DNA of 58,358 nt from DAOUCP01 sp034432155 (GTDB lineage Bacteria > Chloroflexota > Anaerolineae > Epilineales > Epilineaceae), in NCBI GenBank assembly GCA_034432155.1, contig DAOUCP010000018.1, forward strand, positions 1 through 58,358, written 5' to 3'. Shown here in pieces: positions 11,101 through 19,062 of the stretch. Position numbers and translations under genes: made by a program. The number at the start of each line of letters is the position of its first letter. Positions within the stretch are counted from its first letter, which is position 1. A model generated the notes under the pieces. The model had not been told where the DNA came from. It saw only the letters and a list, made by a program, of their open reading frames with translations, and searched no databases.

Positions 11101-13231
11101 CCAGGTAGTCGGACGCGGCGAGGGCATCCAACAGCCGGTCCACTTTCGCCGGCTCATCTTCATCGTACATGTCGGGCATGCGCTCCCTGCCCGGTTCCCC
11201 GATGAGGTACTCACCGAAAACGCCCTCGCCCCAGGGGGTCTTGGCATCGTCATGGGCTGCATAGCCGTCGAGGCCCAAGGGCAGGACGTCGTCCCATGGC
11301 GTCTCGGACAGGATGATGCTCAGCCGCGCGCCAATGGGCGCCCCCGTGATGCCCAGCCACAGGTAATACTCGCCCCCCGGCGTCAACGTTGTCTCGGGCA
11401 GCGGAATGGTGATCGCTTGCTCTCGCGTCGCCGTGAGTCGAACCGTTACCTGCCCGCTGGCCAGAACGCCCTCGAGCCGATCGTCCTCTCCCGGGAAGGG
11501 CTTGCTCGTCAGCCAGGCAGCCAGCCGCTCGGGTTCCGAATCGTTCGCCGGATCGGTGACGTGGCTCCACAGCACGCCGTCCACCGTCACCGGCTGGCTA
11601 CCAGGCACGAGGACTCGTTGACTTTGCAGCCGACCGTCTGTCTCGACCCGATAGCGATGGCCTTCGAAGGCGAAGCTGGCCGAATGGCGGGCTGGCAGCA
11701 GCCGCCAGCCGGCAGGCCCAGCCTTCACGGTGAGCGCCACCCCGGAGGGCAAGTTGTGGTAGATCCAACGGCTGGCCTGGACCCGCGAGTGCTCGCGGGT
11801 GTAAATCCGGCTGAACATGAACGCCCACACCACTGTCGCCACCAGGATGCCAGCGGTCAGGCCGACCACGAGGCGCGGCGCATGCCGCCACCAACGGGGA
11901 CCCGTGGCCGAGCTGCTCCGCAAACGGGCCCCATCGTACAGCTGGACGAGGCCCCAGGCGCCGAGCACGAGGAGCAGGGGATAGAGCGGCAGGAAGTAGC
12001 GCATCGTCTTCGACCACTGCATGCCCAGGTAGCCGAAGAGCACCGCCACGGTGAGCCAGGGCAACAGGTGACGCACCTGGCCGCGGAACAGGGCCAGGCC
12101 AGCCGCCAGCCAGCCCAGCCACACCGTCAATCCCAGAGGCAGGCCCATGCCCCACCGGACCATGTTCTGCCAGGGGAACCACCAGTCGGCCCTGCCCCAC
12201 CACTGATGATTGGGCGGGAAGTCCATGCCGTGATCGCTCATCAAGCCGCGCACCTGCTCCATGTTCTGGGCCCATCGCGGCTCGGGCAAGAAGAGGGGTT
12301 TCAGGGCCTGTGGTAGCGTACGATCCAGTCGGAACCACCAGCTCGGCGCAGCCACCGTCACGTCCCCTTGCCATCGTGGCCCGGCCCACATGTCGGGCTG
12401 GGCCACCCGCAGGGTCAGGAATGACACGGCGCCCAGCAACAGGATCTCCAGCGCCAGCCGTGGCCATTGCCGACGGAGCCCGCGCTGGCGATGGCGATCC
12501 GCCAGAATCAGGCCGATCACCGCAATCGGCACGAGCGGCCAAGTCGAGATCTTGCTCGCGAGCGCCATGCCCAGGGCCAGGCCGGTGAACACGATATCGT
12601 CCCATCGGCCGTGCTGCACCATGCCCACGGCGGCGACGAAGAACAGGAGCACGAAGAAATTCACCGCCATGTCCACGGTGAAGAAGTGCGACTGCTGGAT
12701 GAGAAACGCAGTCACCGCGGCAAAGGCCGCCGCCAGGAGGGCCACGCGCCGATCGTAGAGCCGCGTCCCAAGCACATACAGGAGCACAATGCCAAGCAGG
12801 TTGGAGATGGCCATCAGCCGGCGGCCCACCAAGTACACCTGGTGATAGCCGGTCTGGTTGAGGGCCCGGGCGACAAGGTAGACGATGGTGATCGGCCAGC
12901 TGCCGTACACAAAGTAGTTGTGGCCGGTGTTTCGCGGATTGAGCGTCGAGGACTGGCTGTCCAGGTAGCTCGCCAGGTCCCCCGGCAAGCTGAGCGAAGA
13001 GGCGACCATGGTGAGGAACCGTTCGTCCGGATGGAGGTGGTGACCCTCGTCCCAGTCCCCGCCGAGAAACGAGAAGTAAGCGGCGACCGCCAGGATCAAG
13101 GCCAGTGCAGCCACCGCGACCAGCGAGCGGCCGGCCGACTGCCGCCCGCCGACTAGCCGAGGGGCTTCGGCCACCACCCACCTCCGTTTGCGCCACCCTG
13201 CCACCGAGACGAGCGAAGGGGAGCGAGCCAC
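8144..13231 (-). CDS. GT39-DUF2298 fusion membrane protein
   Basis: 1695 residues. The first half is a GT39-like enzyme with a transmembrane segment at about 37-55 and HLHPDERFLTMVASSLSLP in the first outer loop, where D and E occupy the catalytic position of GT-C enzymes. A long external region follows (about 480-830). The second half is a complete DUF2298 module: QMNYYYYGFVLVSVAVKL, YADLHAHMMALPLTVLAL and GRMNTVFKFYIQVWILWS, then a C-terminal GWDWHQKQQRN segment. The direct neighbour is another, free-standing DUF2298 protein, joined by a one-base overlap. The two modules probably act together in lipid-linked sugar transfer; this is inference. Start ATG at 13229-13231. Confidence 0.82.
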   Translation of the reverse strand: MARSPSLVSVAGWRKRRWVVAEAPRLVGGRQSAGRSLVAVAALALILAVAAYFSFLGGDWDEGHHLHPDERFLTMVASSLSLPGDLASYLDSQSSTLNPRNTGHNYFVYGSWPITIVYLVARALNQTGYHQVYLVGRRLMAISNLLGIVLLYVLGTRLYDRRVALLAAAFAAVTAFLIQQSHFFTVDMAVNFFVLLFFVAAVGMVQHGRWDDIVFTGLALGMALASKISTWPLVPIAVIGLILADRHRQRGLRRQWPRLALEILLLGAVSFLTLRVAQPDMWAGPRWQGDVTVAAPSWWFRLDRTLPQALKPLFLPEPRWAQNMEQVRGLMSDHGMDFPPNHQWWGRADWWFPWQNMVRWGMGLPLGLTVWLGWLAAGLALFRGQVRHLLPWLTVAVLFGYLGMQWSKTMRYFLPLYPLLLVLGAWGLVQLYDGARLRSSSATGPRWWRHAPRLVVGLTAGILVATVVWAFMFSRIYTREHSRVQASRWIYHNLPSGVALTVKAGPAGWRLLPARHSASFAFEGHRYRVETDGRLQSQRVLVPGSQPVTVDGVLWSHVTDPANDSEPERLAAWLTSKPFPGEDDRLEGVLASGQVTVRLTATREQAITIPLPETTLTPGGEYYLWLGITGAPIGARLSIILSETPWDDVLPLGLDGYAAHDDAKTPWGEGVFGEYLIGEPGRERMPDMYDEDEPAKVDRLLDALAASDYLVLSSNRVYGAIRQLPTRYPMSIRFYDLLFAGQSGYEQRASIHSFPNLGRWEINDQGADEAWHVYDHPQVDVFAKTERFDPERLRAQLLPLTDPAVRTWRGFQAEAEADRSPIARWLAGLVSRRGPPAEVATPVSEPRVDLLLSPERVAAQRASGTWRDLFHLRSLRNRSPILAILLWYGTLALIGLAAFPWLSLALRPLADRGWSVSRAAGLLIISWCGWLLASTGQVAHTRALVALCFVALAASSAVLSWRQRTWLAAWLRSQWRLLAVEEGLFALLFAIFLAIRMANPDLWHPWYGGEKPMDFAYLNAILRTSAFPPYDPWFAGGQMNYYYYGFVLVSVAVKLTAVVPWLAYNLILPSLAAMTGLGVFGVVYSWARGFHIPVRVATAAGLLGTLLAVIAGNLYQVQLVAHRLADLAPGQLPSRLPGFATLVRAAQGWWQVAAHGARLNIGRGNWYWDASRAIIVPTDAPITEFPFFTFLYADLHAHMMALPLTVLALAVALAWILPSRQRAWPALLPERWQIARLALAALAVGALWPTNTWDYPTYLAVVGGAIAAAAWQREGRLGRGWGARLLAQVVPLALASFLFFWPYHATYARPYGSFQLWWGSRTPLGSYVTIHGLFLFAVLTLAAWRLGMLAGRDLAMARRRLAYSAVAFGLPLLLLVWHAARHTATDAGRPTPWVPIFGLAMLTAAGTWLTWPQRLPRERFLAWLLLVGVGLTLAVEYVVLAGDIGRMNTVFKFYIQVWILWSVLAALAVALLAVRLRRVDWAHWWWIGLAILIGCGLLYPLTAAPAKMRDRFPAMAGADLGAEDYAANWQPSLSGIAYLDYAVYDDDGFPLRLAYDRDGILWFLENVPGTPTILEGFREKAYRWGSRYSIHTGLPTVVGWDWHQKQQRNAVGGHVVDERTGHVAEIYNTTDEARARALLAQYGVEYVVIGEMERAFYSAAGLAKFDRWLADGTAVLAYGNPGVRILRLTSSGAQR

Positions 13232-13303
13232 CGCCCGGCCGCCGAGAACGACCTGCCGGCCTGCCCGCTCCCGCCCGGCGCCTGTCGAGCCGGGCCGCGG
13301 CCC

Positions 13304-15664
13304 TTAGCCACTCTTCGCCTCCGCTTCTCGCCCCGGCACATACACCGTCCAGAACGTCTTGCCCGTGGTGGCTGACTGGTGCTCGGCTACCAGTGCCGTC
13401 GGGAAAAGCTGCCGCAAGTAGGCCACGTTCGGCCCGGCCTGATCGCCGCCGACGAAGTAGAGCTTGGGTGCCGGATCGCCGACGTGCCCGTCGGCCACCC
13501 GGACCGCATCCGAGCCATCGGCGGCGGCACCCCAGAGCAGCCCATTCCAGGTCAGATCGCCCATCTGAGCCCCGAACGCTCGGTAGTCCCAGCCATGCGC
13601 CCAACCGACCAGGTAGACATGATCCAGAGTGCCACCCAGTGCCAGGAACCCGCGCGCGATTCGCGCTCCCTCGCTCGTCGGATGGGTCGCCTGGTTGTAT
13701 GCCTGGCGGTACTCGACGAAGTAGCGGTGGACGGTTGTCCTCGCCGCCACGGTGAATAGGAGGGTGAAGCCCACGAACGCTGCCGCAGTCCCGTTGGCGC
13801 CAAAGGCCCGCCGCCAAAGCTGCCAGACGATGGTGAGCGGCCAGGCCACCAGGATCATGGTTACCGGCAGGGCACCGGAAGCGCGGGCCAGGTGAGGCAC
13901 CTCATTGGGGAAGGCAAGGGCCAACGTCGAAGACAGCAGCATCGCCGGCAAAGCGAGCAGGAGGAGCGGCTCGCGCCAGCGACGGCGCAGCAGCGCCTGC
14001 ACGCCGGCCACAGCGCCGAGCACAAGAAGCGCACCCGTGACTGTCTCGAGCGCCGGTCGGCCGGGAGGACTCTGCAGCCAGGCCGAGTCACTGGTGGCGT
14101 TGAACATGAGCAGAGCTCTGCGCCAGTTGGTCACAAACTGCACCAGCGGCGCGTGCTCCAGCGGCACCTCGGCGCCCGTGATGCGGGTGATCGTCCGCCC
14201 CCAGAAGGTCCGCGGCTGGTCCAAGGCGAATCGAATGAGGGGCGCCGCGACCAGAAGCGCGGCCACGCCGGACCATGCTACGTGACCGACGAGCTCACCC
14301 AGCGACGCTCGCCAGGCAGCGAGATGCGGTGCCACCGCCTCGGCGTTGCCGTGCCCAGACGCCCCCTCCACGGCGTGCGCCTGTCCCGGCGGGCCCTCCT
14401 CCGCGCGGCTCTGTCCCGATGCACCGTCTATGCCGTGGCTCTGTCCGGACGCACCGTCGTCTGCCCAACCCACGGCAGCGCTCGCTGTGGCCTGTCCGCC
14501 CGCCGGGACGGCACGCTCGCGGGAGCGCAAGCGCCACAGGTCCCAGCCGGCCTTCAGAACCACGGCAGCAGCCACCAAGAACGCCATCGACCGGAACGCC
14601 GAGTAGCCATACATGCCAGCACCGAGGCTGACGCCCACCGCCAACCAGGCATTGCGCCGTCCCGATTCCAGGGCCACTACCAGGCAGCCCAAGCACAACG
14701 CCACGAAGAGCGGCGCGAAGCCAATGCGCAGTCCGGCACGACTAATCTGCAAGTGCCACGGCGACAGGGCCAGAGCCAGGGCGGCGAACAACCCCACCTC
14801 GACGCTCCAGCCGCGCCGCCCCACCCAATGGACGACCGGAATGGTCACCAGACTGACGAGCACCATGCCCACCTTCATGGCCAGGAAGCCAAACGGCAGG
14901 CCCAGCCGAATCAGGGTCGCCACCCAGTAGAACTCGAGTGGCTCGCGGCCGGCGTTGCGCGGCAGATAGACGGGACGCAAGCCGCCGAGGACATCCCGGA
15001 TGTCGAGAAGCTTCTCCACGTGGTCGCTGGTCATCTCCAGCGGCAGCACAGCGAGATCCCGGAAACGGAGCACTGCCGCCAGGGCCAGAATCGCGAACAA
15101 CGCCAGCGTCGAAGGCGCAAGGCGGATGTGCAAGGCGCCCTCATCCCACAGCTGTTCTCGCCGAGGCCACGACAGCGGCTCAGCCACAGCCCAGAGGAAC
15201 AATAGGCCACCCACCAACCACAAGATGACCCCCAGAGGCATGAGGGTGTTCGTGTCGTTGGCCGGGCCAAGTGGATAGCGCAGAATGGCCAGCCTCCCCG
15301 CCAGGCCAGCCACCACCGGCCACTCGGTCCGGGCCAGGGCAGGTGCGAGGGAGGTCGTGGCCAGCACGCATGCCAGGCCGCCGATGAGCGCCCGTCGGCG
15401 CCGGCGATCGAGGACCGGCCCAGGCTGCGCCAATACCGGCTGCTCCTCGACCAAACACCAGCGGCGCAGCGCCAGCCACCACAGAGCGACGGCCAGCCCA
15501 TAGAGCAGCAGGGGATCCAGCCAGTAGGCCGGATTGCCATCGTACAATGCCTGGGCCAGGATCGCCAGAGCAATGCCCAGCGCCGCCAGCAGCGCCGCGA
15601 GCCATGGTGTTCCCCAGGCATCGGCGGCGCGCAGCCGAGCGCCAGCTGTCCGTGGCAAGCTCAT
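13304..15664 (-). CDS. GT39-type glycosyltransferase with repeat insertion
   Basis: 786 residues, polytopic. The first external loop contains LEMTSDHVEKLLDIRDVL (near 205), with the Asp/Glu pair expected for PMT_2-type transferases, then PRNAGREPLEFYW. A soluble C-terminal domain (about 650-786) would be extracellular. Residues about 400-439 form a Gly/Ser/Gln-rich insertion with a 10-residue period (GASGQSHGID and variants), encoded by four 30 bp repeats. The start overlaps the stop of the methyltransferase gene by 4 nt (ATGA), and 72 nt separate its stop from the next start. Likely function: surface glycan or protein glycosylation. Confidence 0.78.
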   Translation of the reverse strand: MSLPRTAGARLRAADAWGTPWLAALLAALGIALAILAQALYDGNPAYWLDPLLLYGLAVALWWLALRRWCLVEEQPVLAQPGPVLDRRRRRALIGGLACVLATTSLAPALARTEWPVVAGLAGRLAILRYPLGPANDTNTLMPLGVILWLVGGLLFLWAVAEPLSWPRREQLWDEGALHIRLAPSTLALFAILALAAVLRFRDLAVLPLEMTSDHVEKLLDIRDVLGGLRPVYLPRNAGREPLEFYWVATLIRLGLPFGFLAMKVGMVLVSLVTIPVVHWVGRRGWSVEVGLFAALALALSPWHLQISRAGLRIGFAPLFVALCLGCLVVALESGRRNAWLAVGVSLGAGMYGYSAFRSMAFLVAAAVVLKAGWDLWRLRSRERAVPAGGQATASAAVGWADDGASGQSHGIDGASGQSRAEEGPPGQAHAVEGASGHGNAEAVAPHLAAWRASLGELVGHVAWSGVAALLVAAPLIRFALDQPRTFWGRTITRITGAEVPLEHAPLVQFVTNWRRALLMFNATSDSAWLQSPPGRPALETVTGALLVLGAVAGVQALLRRRWREPLLLLALPAMLLSSTLALAFPNEVPHLARASGALPVTMILVAWPLTIVWQLWRRAFGANGTAAAFVGFTLLFTVAARTTVHRYFVEYRQAYNQATHPTSEGARIARGFLALGGTLDHVYLVGWAHGWDYRAFGAQMGDLTWNGLLWGAAADGSDAVRVADGHVGDPAPKLYFVGGDQAGPNVAYLRQLFPTALVAEHQSATTGKTFWTVYVPGREAEAKSG
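14347..14466 (-). repeat. Four 30 bp in-frame tandem repeats
   Basis: Units at 14347-14376, 14377-14406, 14407-14436 and 14437-14466, strongest between the last two. They encode GASGQSHGID, GASGQSRAEE, GPPGQAHAVE and GASGHGNAEA, a flexible hydrophilic linker within the GT39 protein. The copy number could vary between strains. Confidence 0.8.
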
Positions 15665-16578
15665 CGGGCAGCTCCTTCGGGCTTGTGGGCCAGCAGGGCG
15701 ATGATCACGAAGGCTCCCTGGGCCGTCTCGGGGGACGAATCGTTGCGCCGGTCCACAGCGCGGAAGGCGCGCAGACCGAGCTCGATCGGATGCAGCGGCG
15801 ATCGGGGGCGCGGCTCAAGATCGAAGCGATCGGCTGCCGAGGCCAGTCGCTCGGGCAGCAGGCCCTGCTCCAGAAGCGGCTTTCCCAGCCCGTAGACGAG
15901 GTTGTGGCTGAACGGGAAACAATGATGCACCAGGCAACGCACCTCATCGATGACCAGGCCGCAGTCAGCCACCAGGGCCGCCAGGTCTTCCAGGCGGTAG
16001 AGGCGGACGTGGTTCGCCCAGATGCCCGCCAGAGGGCCGTGCTGGATGTGGCGGCCAAGGAAGTGTTCCAGCGACTTGTTGATCGGATCCCACCAGAAAG
16101 GGTAGTTGGCGTGTGGCACGGTGAGTGCCAGCACACCCCCGGCGGCGAGCACGCGTGCTACCTCGGTGAGCGCTGCTCGGTCGTTGGGGATGTGCTCCAG
16201 CACCTCGCTGAAGATCACCTTGTTGAAGGAGCCATCCGGAAACGGCAGCTGTTCGATGCGCGCTGCGGCCACTTCTACCCCCGGCAGACGCTCTCGGGCG
16301 ATTCGCAGGAGTCGCCCATCCAGCTCCACCCCGGACAAATGAACCCCCGGGAAGAAAGCGCGTGCCAGGTTGAGAAAGAAGCCACGCCCACAGCCGGCAT
16401 CGAGCACCCGATCGCCTGTCTCCAGGGACAAGAACTCGAAGACCGCCCTGGCTCGGCGCTTGAAAGCCATGTCTGCCTCGTTGGCCAGCGCGCGGTCCAG
16501 ACGACGGCGCCAATGCCCGTTGCCTCGCGCCTCCCCCGACATGTTCATGGTGCCCATATTCCGCCCGACGTGCGCCAA
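15661..16578 (-). CDS. Class I SAM-dependent methyltransferase
   Basis: Up to 305 residues. Motif I is VLDAGCGRGFF (about 58-68), followed by SGVELD as the ribose-binding acidic end of strand 2, and FNKVIFSEVLEHIPNDRAAL (motif III/IV region), the arrangement of Methyltransf_11-type small-molecule methyltransferases. The stop overlaps the start of the downstream glycosyltransferase by 4 nt. Given this context it probably methylates a sugar or lipid intermediate of surface glycan synthesis. Methionines at residues 8, 11 and 13 are alternative starts and none has an obvious ribosome-binding site. Confidence 0.82.
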   Translation of the reverse strand: MAHVGRNMGTMNMSGEARGNGHWRRRLDRALANEADMAFKRRARAVFEFLSLETGDRVLDAGCGRGFFLNLARAFFPGVHLSGVELDGRLLRIARERLPGVEVAAARIEQLPFPDGSFNKVIFSEVLEHIPNDRAALTEVARVLAAGGVLALTVPHANYPFWWDPINKSLEHFLGRHIQHGPLAGIWANHVRLYRLEDLAALVADCGLVIDEVRCLVHHCFPFSHNLVYGLGKPLLEQGLLPERLASAADRFDLEPRPRSPLHPIELGLRAFRAVDRRNDSSPETAQGAFVIIALLAHKPEGAAR

Positions 16579-16743
16579 CGGTTGCAGCGGCGGGCTTCGT
16601 CCGGCCGCCGCCCGGCTGCCGCGCCAAGGGCGGCAGTATAGGCAGCGAAGGGGGCACGAGCCACTTCACGGCCCCCGGACACGACGCCATGACGGGATCC
16701 GCCCACAGGGCACGGCCAGGCGACGCGAAGCGGGGACCCGTGC

Positions 16744-17805
16744 TCAAGGCACGGCGGGAACATCCACCAGCCTCCGACTCAGTTCGTTTCTCGAAAGCCC
16801 AAGCATGAGCAGGCCAACTGCGCCCAGGATCACGATGACCAGGATGGTGATGGCATGGAGAACCAATGTGTACGAGACGACGGCCGCGAGCGGCAAGCGG
16901 ACGCCCATCGCCGCGGCATAGACGCCCAGTGCCAGTCGAGCCGCCGAGTGGAACACACCCACGTAGCCAGGCGAGGACGGCAGGACCGCGAATAGCGCCG
17001 TTGCGCAGAGCACGAACGTGGCAGCCGCAAACGGCAAGTCGATGGCGAAGCTGCGCATCATCAGCCACGTCGAGAGGGCGCCAAGCCCCCACACCGCCGC
17101 CGACCAGGCTGCCGTCGCCAGCGCCCGATCGGGCCGCCGCAACGCCCCAAAGCCTCCCAGGAAGGCAGTGCTGAGCGCGCCGGCACGAGCCGCGGCCAGC
17201 GGTCGCAGGCCGAATCGGATGAGCAGTCCGGCAACCGCGCGGCCGACAGGCTCGGCGCCCGTCGACAGGGCAACGCAGCCGACGTAGACGCCGAGCACCA
17301 GAGCCAAGGCAATCAGGCTCAAAGCGGGCGCCGTGACCCATCCGCCCGCCCCAAAGGCGGTGCGGAGGAGCGTCGTGGCCGGACCCGGAAGCCAGAGCGC
17401 CAGGAGCACCGCGACCGTCAGGAAGTCGACGGCCCGTTCCACCAGAACCGTCGCCAGACCCGCGGCCCCGCTGGCGGGCGTCCGCGTCTGCACCAGCCAG
17501 GCGCGGACGGGGTCGCCGAGGCGCAGGGGGAACACGGCGCTCACCATGTAGCCGATGGAGAGGATGGCAAAGGAGTCGGCCAAGGACGGACGCGGCCCAT
17601 CGCCGAAAAGCATGCGCCAACGCACCGATCGCGCCAGCTGGCCAGCCAGGACCACCAGCACCGTGGGCACGACCCAAACGTAGTCAGCATGGGCAAGCTC
17701 CTGGACAAGGTCCCGCCAACCTACGCCGCGCAGGGCGACATAGAGGGCAACAAGGCTCACGGCCAGGCCGAACCATGTTCGTGGCTGACGAAGGGAGCGC
17801 CACAC
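16744..17805 (-). CDS. Lysylphosphatidylglycerol-synthase TM / AglD-like flippase-type protein
   Basis: 353 residues with about eight membrane segments. The pattern QLARSVRWRMLFGD in the second segment, then GYMVSAVFPLRLGDPVRAWL, is characteristic of the LPG_synthase_TM (UPF0104) family. Members occur beside glycosyltransferases and are proposed to move or hold lipid-linked intermediates. The start is GTG at 17803-17805. A perfect TATAAT lies only about 9 nt upstream on the minus strand, so the transcript is probably leaderless. A 165 bp gap without a gene separates it from the methyltransferase; the cluster may start here. Confidence 0.8.
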   Translation of the reverse strand: MWRSLRQPRTWFGLAVSLVALYVALRGVGWRDLVQELAHADYVWVVPTVLVVLAGQLARSVRWRMLFGDGPRPSLADSFAILSIGYMVSAVFPLRLGDPVRAWLVQTRTPASGAAGLATVLVERAVDFLTVAVLLALWLPGPATTLLRTAFGAGGWVTAPALSLIALALVLGVYVGCVALSTGAEPVGRAVAGLLIRFGLRPLAAARAGALSTAFLGGFGALRRPDRALATAAWSAAVWGLGALSTWLMMRSFAIDLPFAAATFVLCATALFAVLPSSPGYVGVFHSAARLALGVYAAAMGVRLPLAAVVSYTLVLHAITILVIVILGAVGLLMLGLSRNELSRRLVDVPAVP

Positions 17806-17813
17806 GGCGGCGC

Positions 17814-17819
17814 ATTATA
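17814..17819 (-). promoter_or_regulatory. -10 element (TATAAT) at leaderless start
   Basis: Consensus TATAAT on the minus strand, ending 9 nt before the GTG of the LPG_synthase_TM gene. No good -35 hexamer is visible at 17 bp spacing. Transcription would begin almost at the start codon. Confidence 0.5.
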
Positions 17820-17932
17820 AAGTCACAAGGCGTCGCGGGCGAGGCTCCGGCCTCCGGTCTGCCCTGGCCACCCCCGGATTGGGCGCTACGCGTCGCCGGC
17901 TAGCGGTGTCGGTGGGGCCCCGAGCCCGCCCC

Positions 17933-18526
17933 CTACGCGTCGCCGGACTGAGAGGTGCAGAACCAGCCGATCAAGCATCCCAGCCACAGGACTCCCGCCG
18001 TCGTCTCGGTCACCAGCAGCCATGCAGCCGCGAGCGTCGCCCGCGCTGCGGCCGGCTCGGGAGCCACCCAGGTGGCCCGTACCAAGAGGAGTGGCCCCAA
18101 CACGAGCCACAGAGCCAGGGTGAAGACAACCCCGCCGGCGGGCCGCGGCAGCGCTAGGAAGCGTCGCACCTGGCCGTAGGTGTATAGGAGAGCCACCGCG
18201 ACCGCCAGGGCTGCCACCGAAACCAGGCCGCCGGTCGTTCCCGTTCCCGTGAGCGAGCCACCGAGCTTGGCCCAACTGGAGCCATTGGGCACCAGCCAGT
18301 CGATCGCCAGGGCGCCGCCGAGGCCCACCACGCCGGCACTCAGACTTCGCACGAGGGGACGCACATCTTCGCCACGCGCCCACCGCGCCGCCCGATCGGC
18401 CTCGGTGAGAGCCACCGCCCGGACCTCCAGAGCTGGCTCCCCACCGGACGCCGCTGTTGGCCCTCGCTCGTGGCTGTCCAACACCGCCTGCGGATGCTCC
18501 CTGGCGCCCACACCCAAGCTGGTCAT
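17933..18526 (-). CDS. Hypothetical four-helix membrane protein of cytochrome operon
   Basis: 197 residues. The first 60 or so are hydrophilic and probably cytoplasmic. About four transmembrane segments follow (near 62-80, 95-115, 130-150 and 165-190). No metal-ligand pattern or known family is recognised. Its ATG overlaps the stop of the cytochrome c gene by 4 nt, so it is translated with that operon. It could be an assembly or anchoring partner for the cytochrome/oxidase-like proteins, an inference from position alone. Confidence 0.65.
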   Translation of the reverse strand: MTSLGVGAREHPQAVLDSHERGPTAASGGEPALEVRAVALTEADRAARWARGEDVRPLVRSLSAGVVGLGGALAIDWLVPNGSSWAKLGGSLTGTGTTGGLVSVAALAVAVALLYTYGQVRRFLALPRPAGGVVFTLALWLVLGPLLLVRATWVAPEPAAARATLAAAWLLVTETTAGVLWLGCLIGWFCTSQSGDA

Positions 18527-19062
18527 CCGTCATCCACGCCTTCCGGCAGACCCGCCAGGAAGGTCACGAGGCTGGCCACGGCCTCGGCCGTCAGCGCCAC
18601 GCCGTAGTCGGGCACCTCATCACAGCGATATCCCGGCAAGACATCCCGGCAATGGTCCACGGTAGCCTCGGCCAGATACTCCTCGGCCGTGGTCGCACTT
18701 CCGGCATACCCCGGATCCAGCAGGCGGATCCGCGCATGGGCCAGCGCTCCCGCGAGACTAGGGCCAAGCTCGGTCGAGCTGCCGACCGTCACATGGCAGC
18801 CCGAACAGCCGGCGGCCACGAAGAGATCGGCACCGCCTTGCGGAAGCGATCGTTCCGCCAGCGGCTTCAGCGTCGCCGACGGCGTCGGCGAAGCCCCGGC
18901 ACCGAAATCGCCGCGACCCGCCCACACGGCTGCCAACATGATGCCTAGGATCGCCAGCCACACGAAGCGCGGCAGCGGTGGGTCCTGTGCCGCAAGATCC
19001 GTCGTCATGCCAGCCTCCGCCGGGAGCTCTGCCGTGCAAGCGGCCTCTCGCTGGGGCATCAT
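18523..19062 (-). CDS. Membrane-anchored monoheme cytochrome c
   Basis: 179 residues. An N-terminal anchor (about 34-52, FVWLAILGIMLAAVWAG) is followed by an external cytochrome c domain with one CXXCH site, GCSGCH. The C-terminal half ends like cytochrome c helix 5 (LTAEAVASLVTFLAGL). Where a class I cytochrome normally has the distal Met in an MP motif, this protein has EVPDYG, so the usual axial ligand appears to be replaced by Val. Two extra Cys lie in the C-terminal part (HCRDVLPGYRCDE). Both ends overlap neighbours by 4 nt. Probable role: electron transfer outside the membrane with the CcoN/CcoO-like protein. Confidence 0.8.
   Translation of the reverse strand: MMPQREAACTAELPAEAGMTTDLAAQDPPLPRFVWLAILGIMLAAVWAGRGDFGAGASPTPSATLKPLAERSLPQGGADLFVAAGCSGCHVTVGSSTELGPSLAGALAHARIRLLDPGYAGSATTAEEYLAEATVDHCRDVLPGYRCDEVPDYGVALTAEAVASLVTFLAGLPEGVDDG

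Noticed and set aside
15965..17677. 570-codon open frame antisense-phase to the methyltransferase and flippase-like genes
   Set aside because: Gly/Arg/Ala-rich shadow frame typical of high-GC DNA; two recognisable families occupy the other frame.
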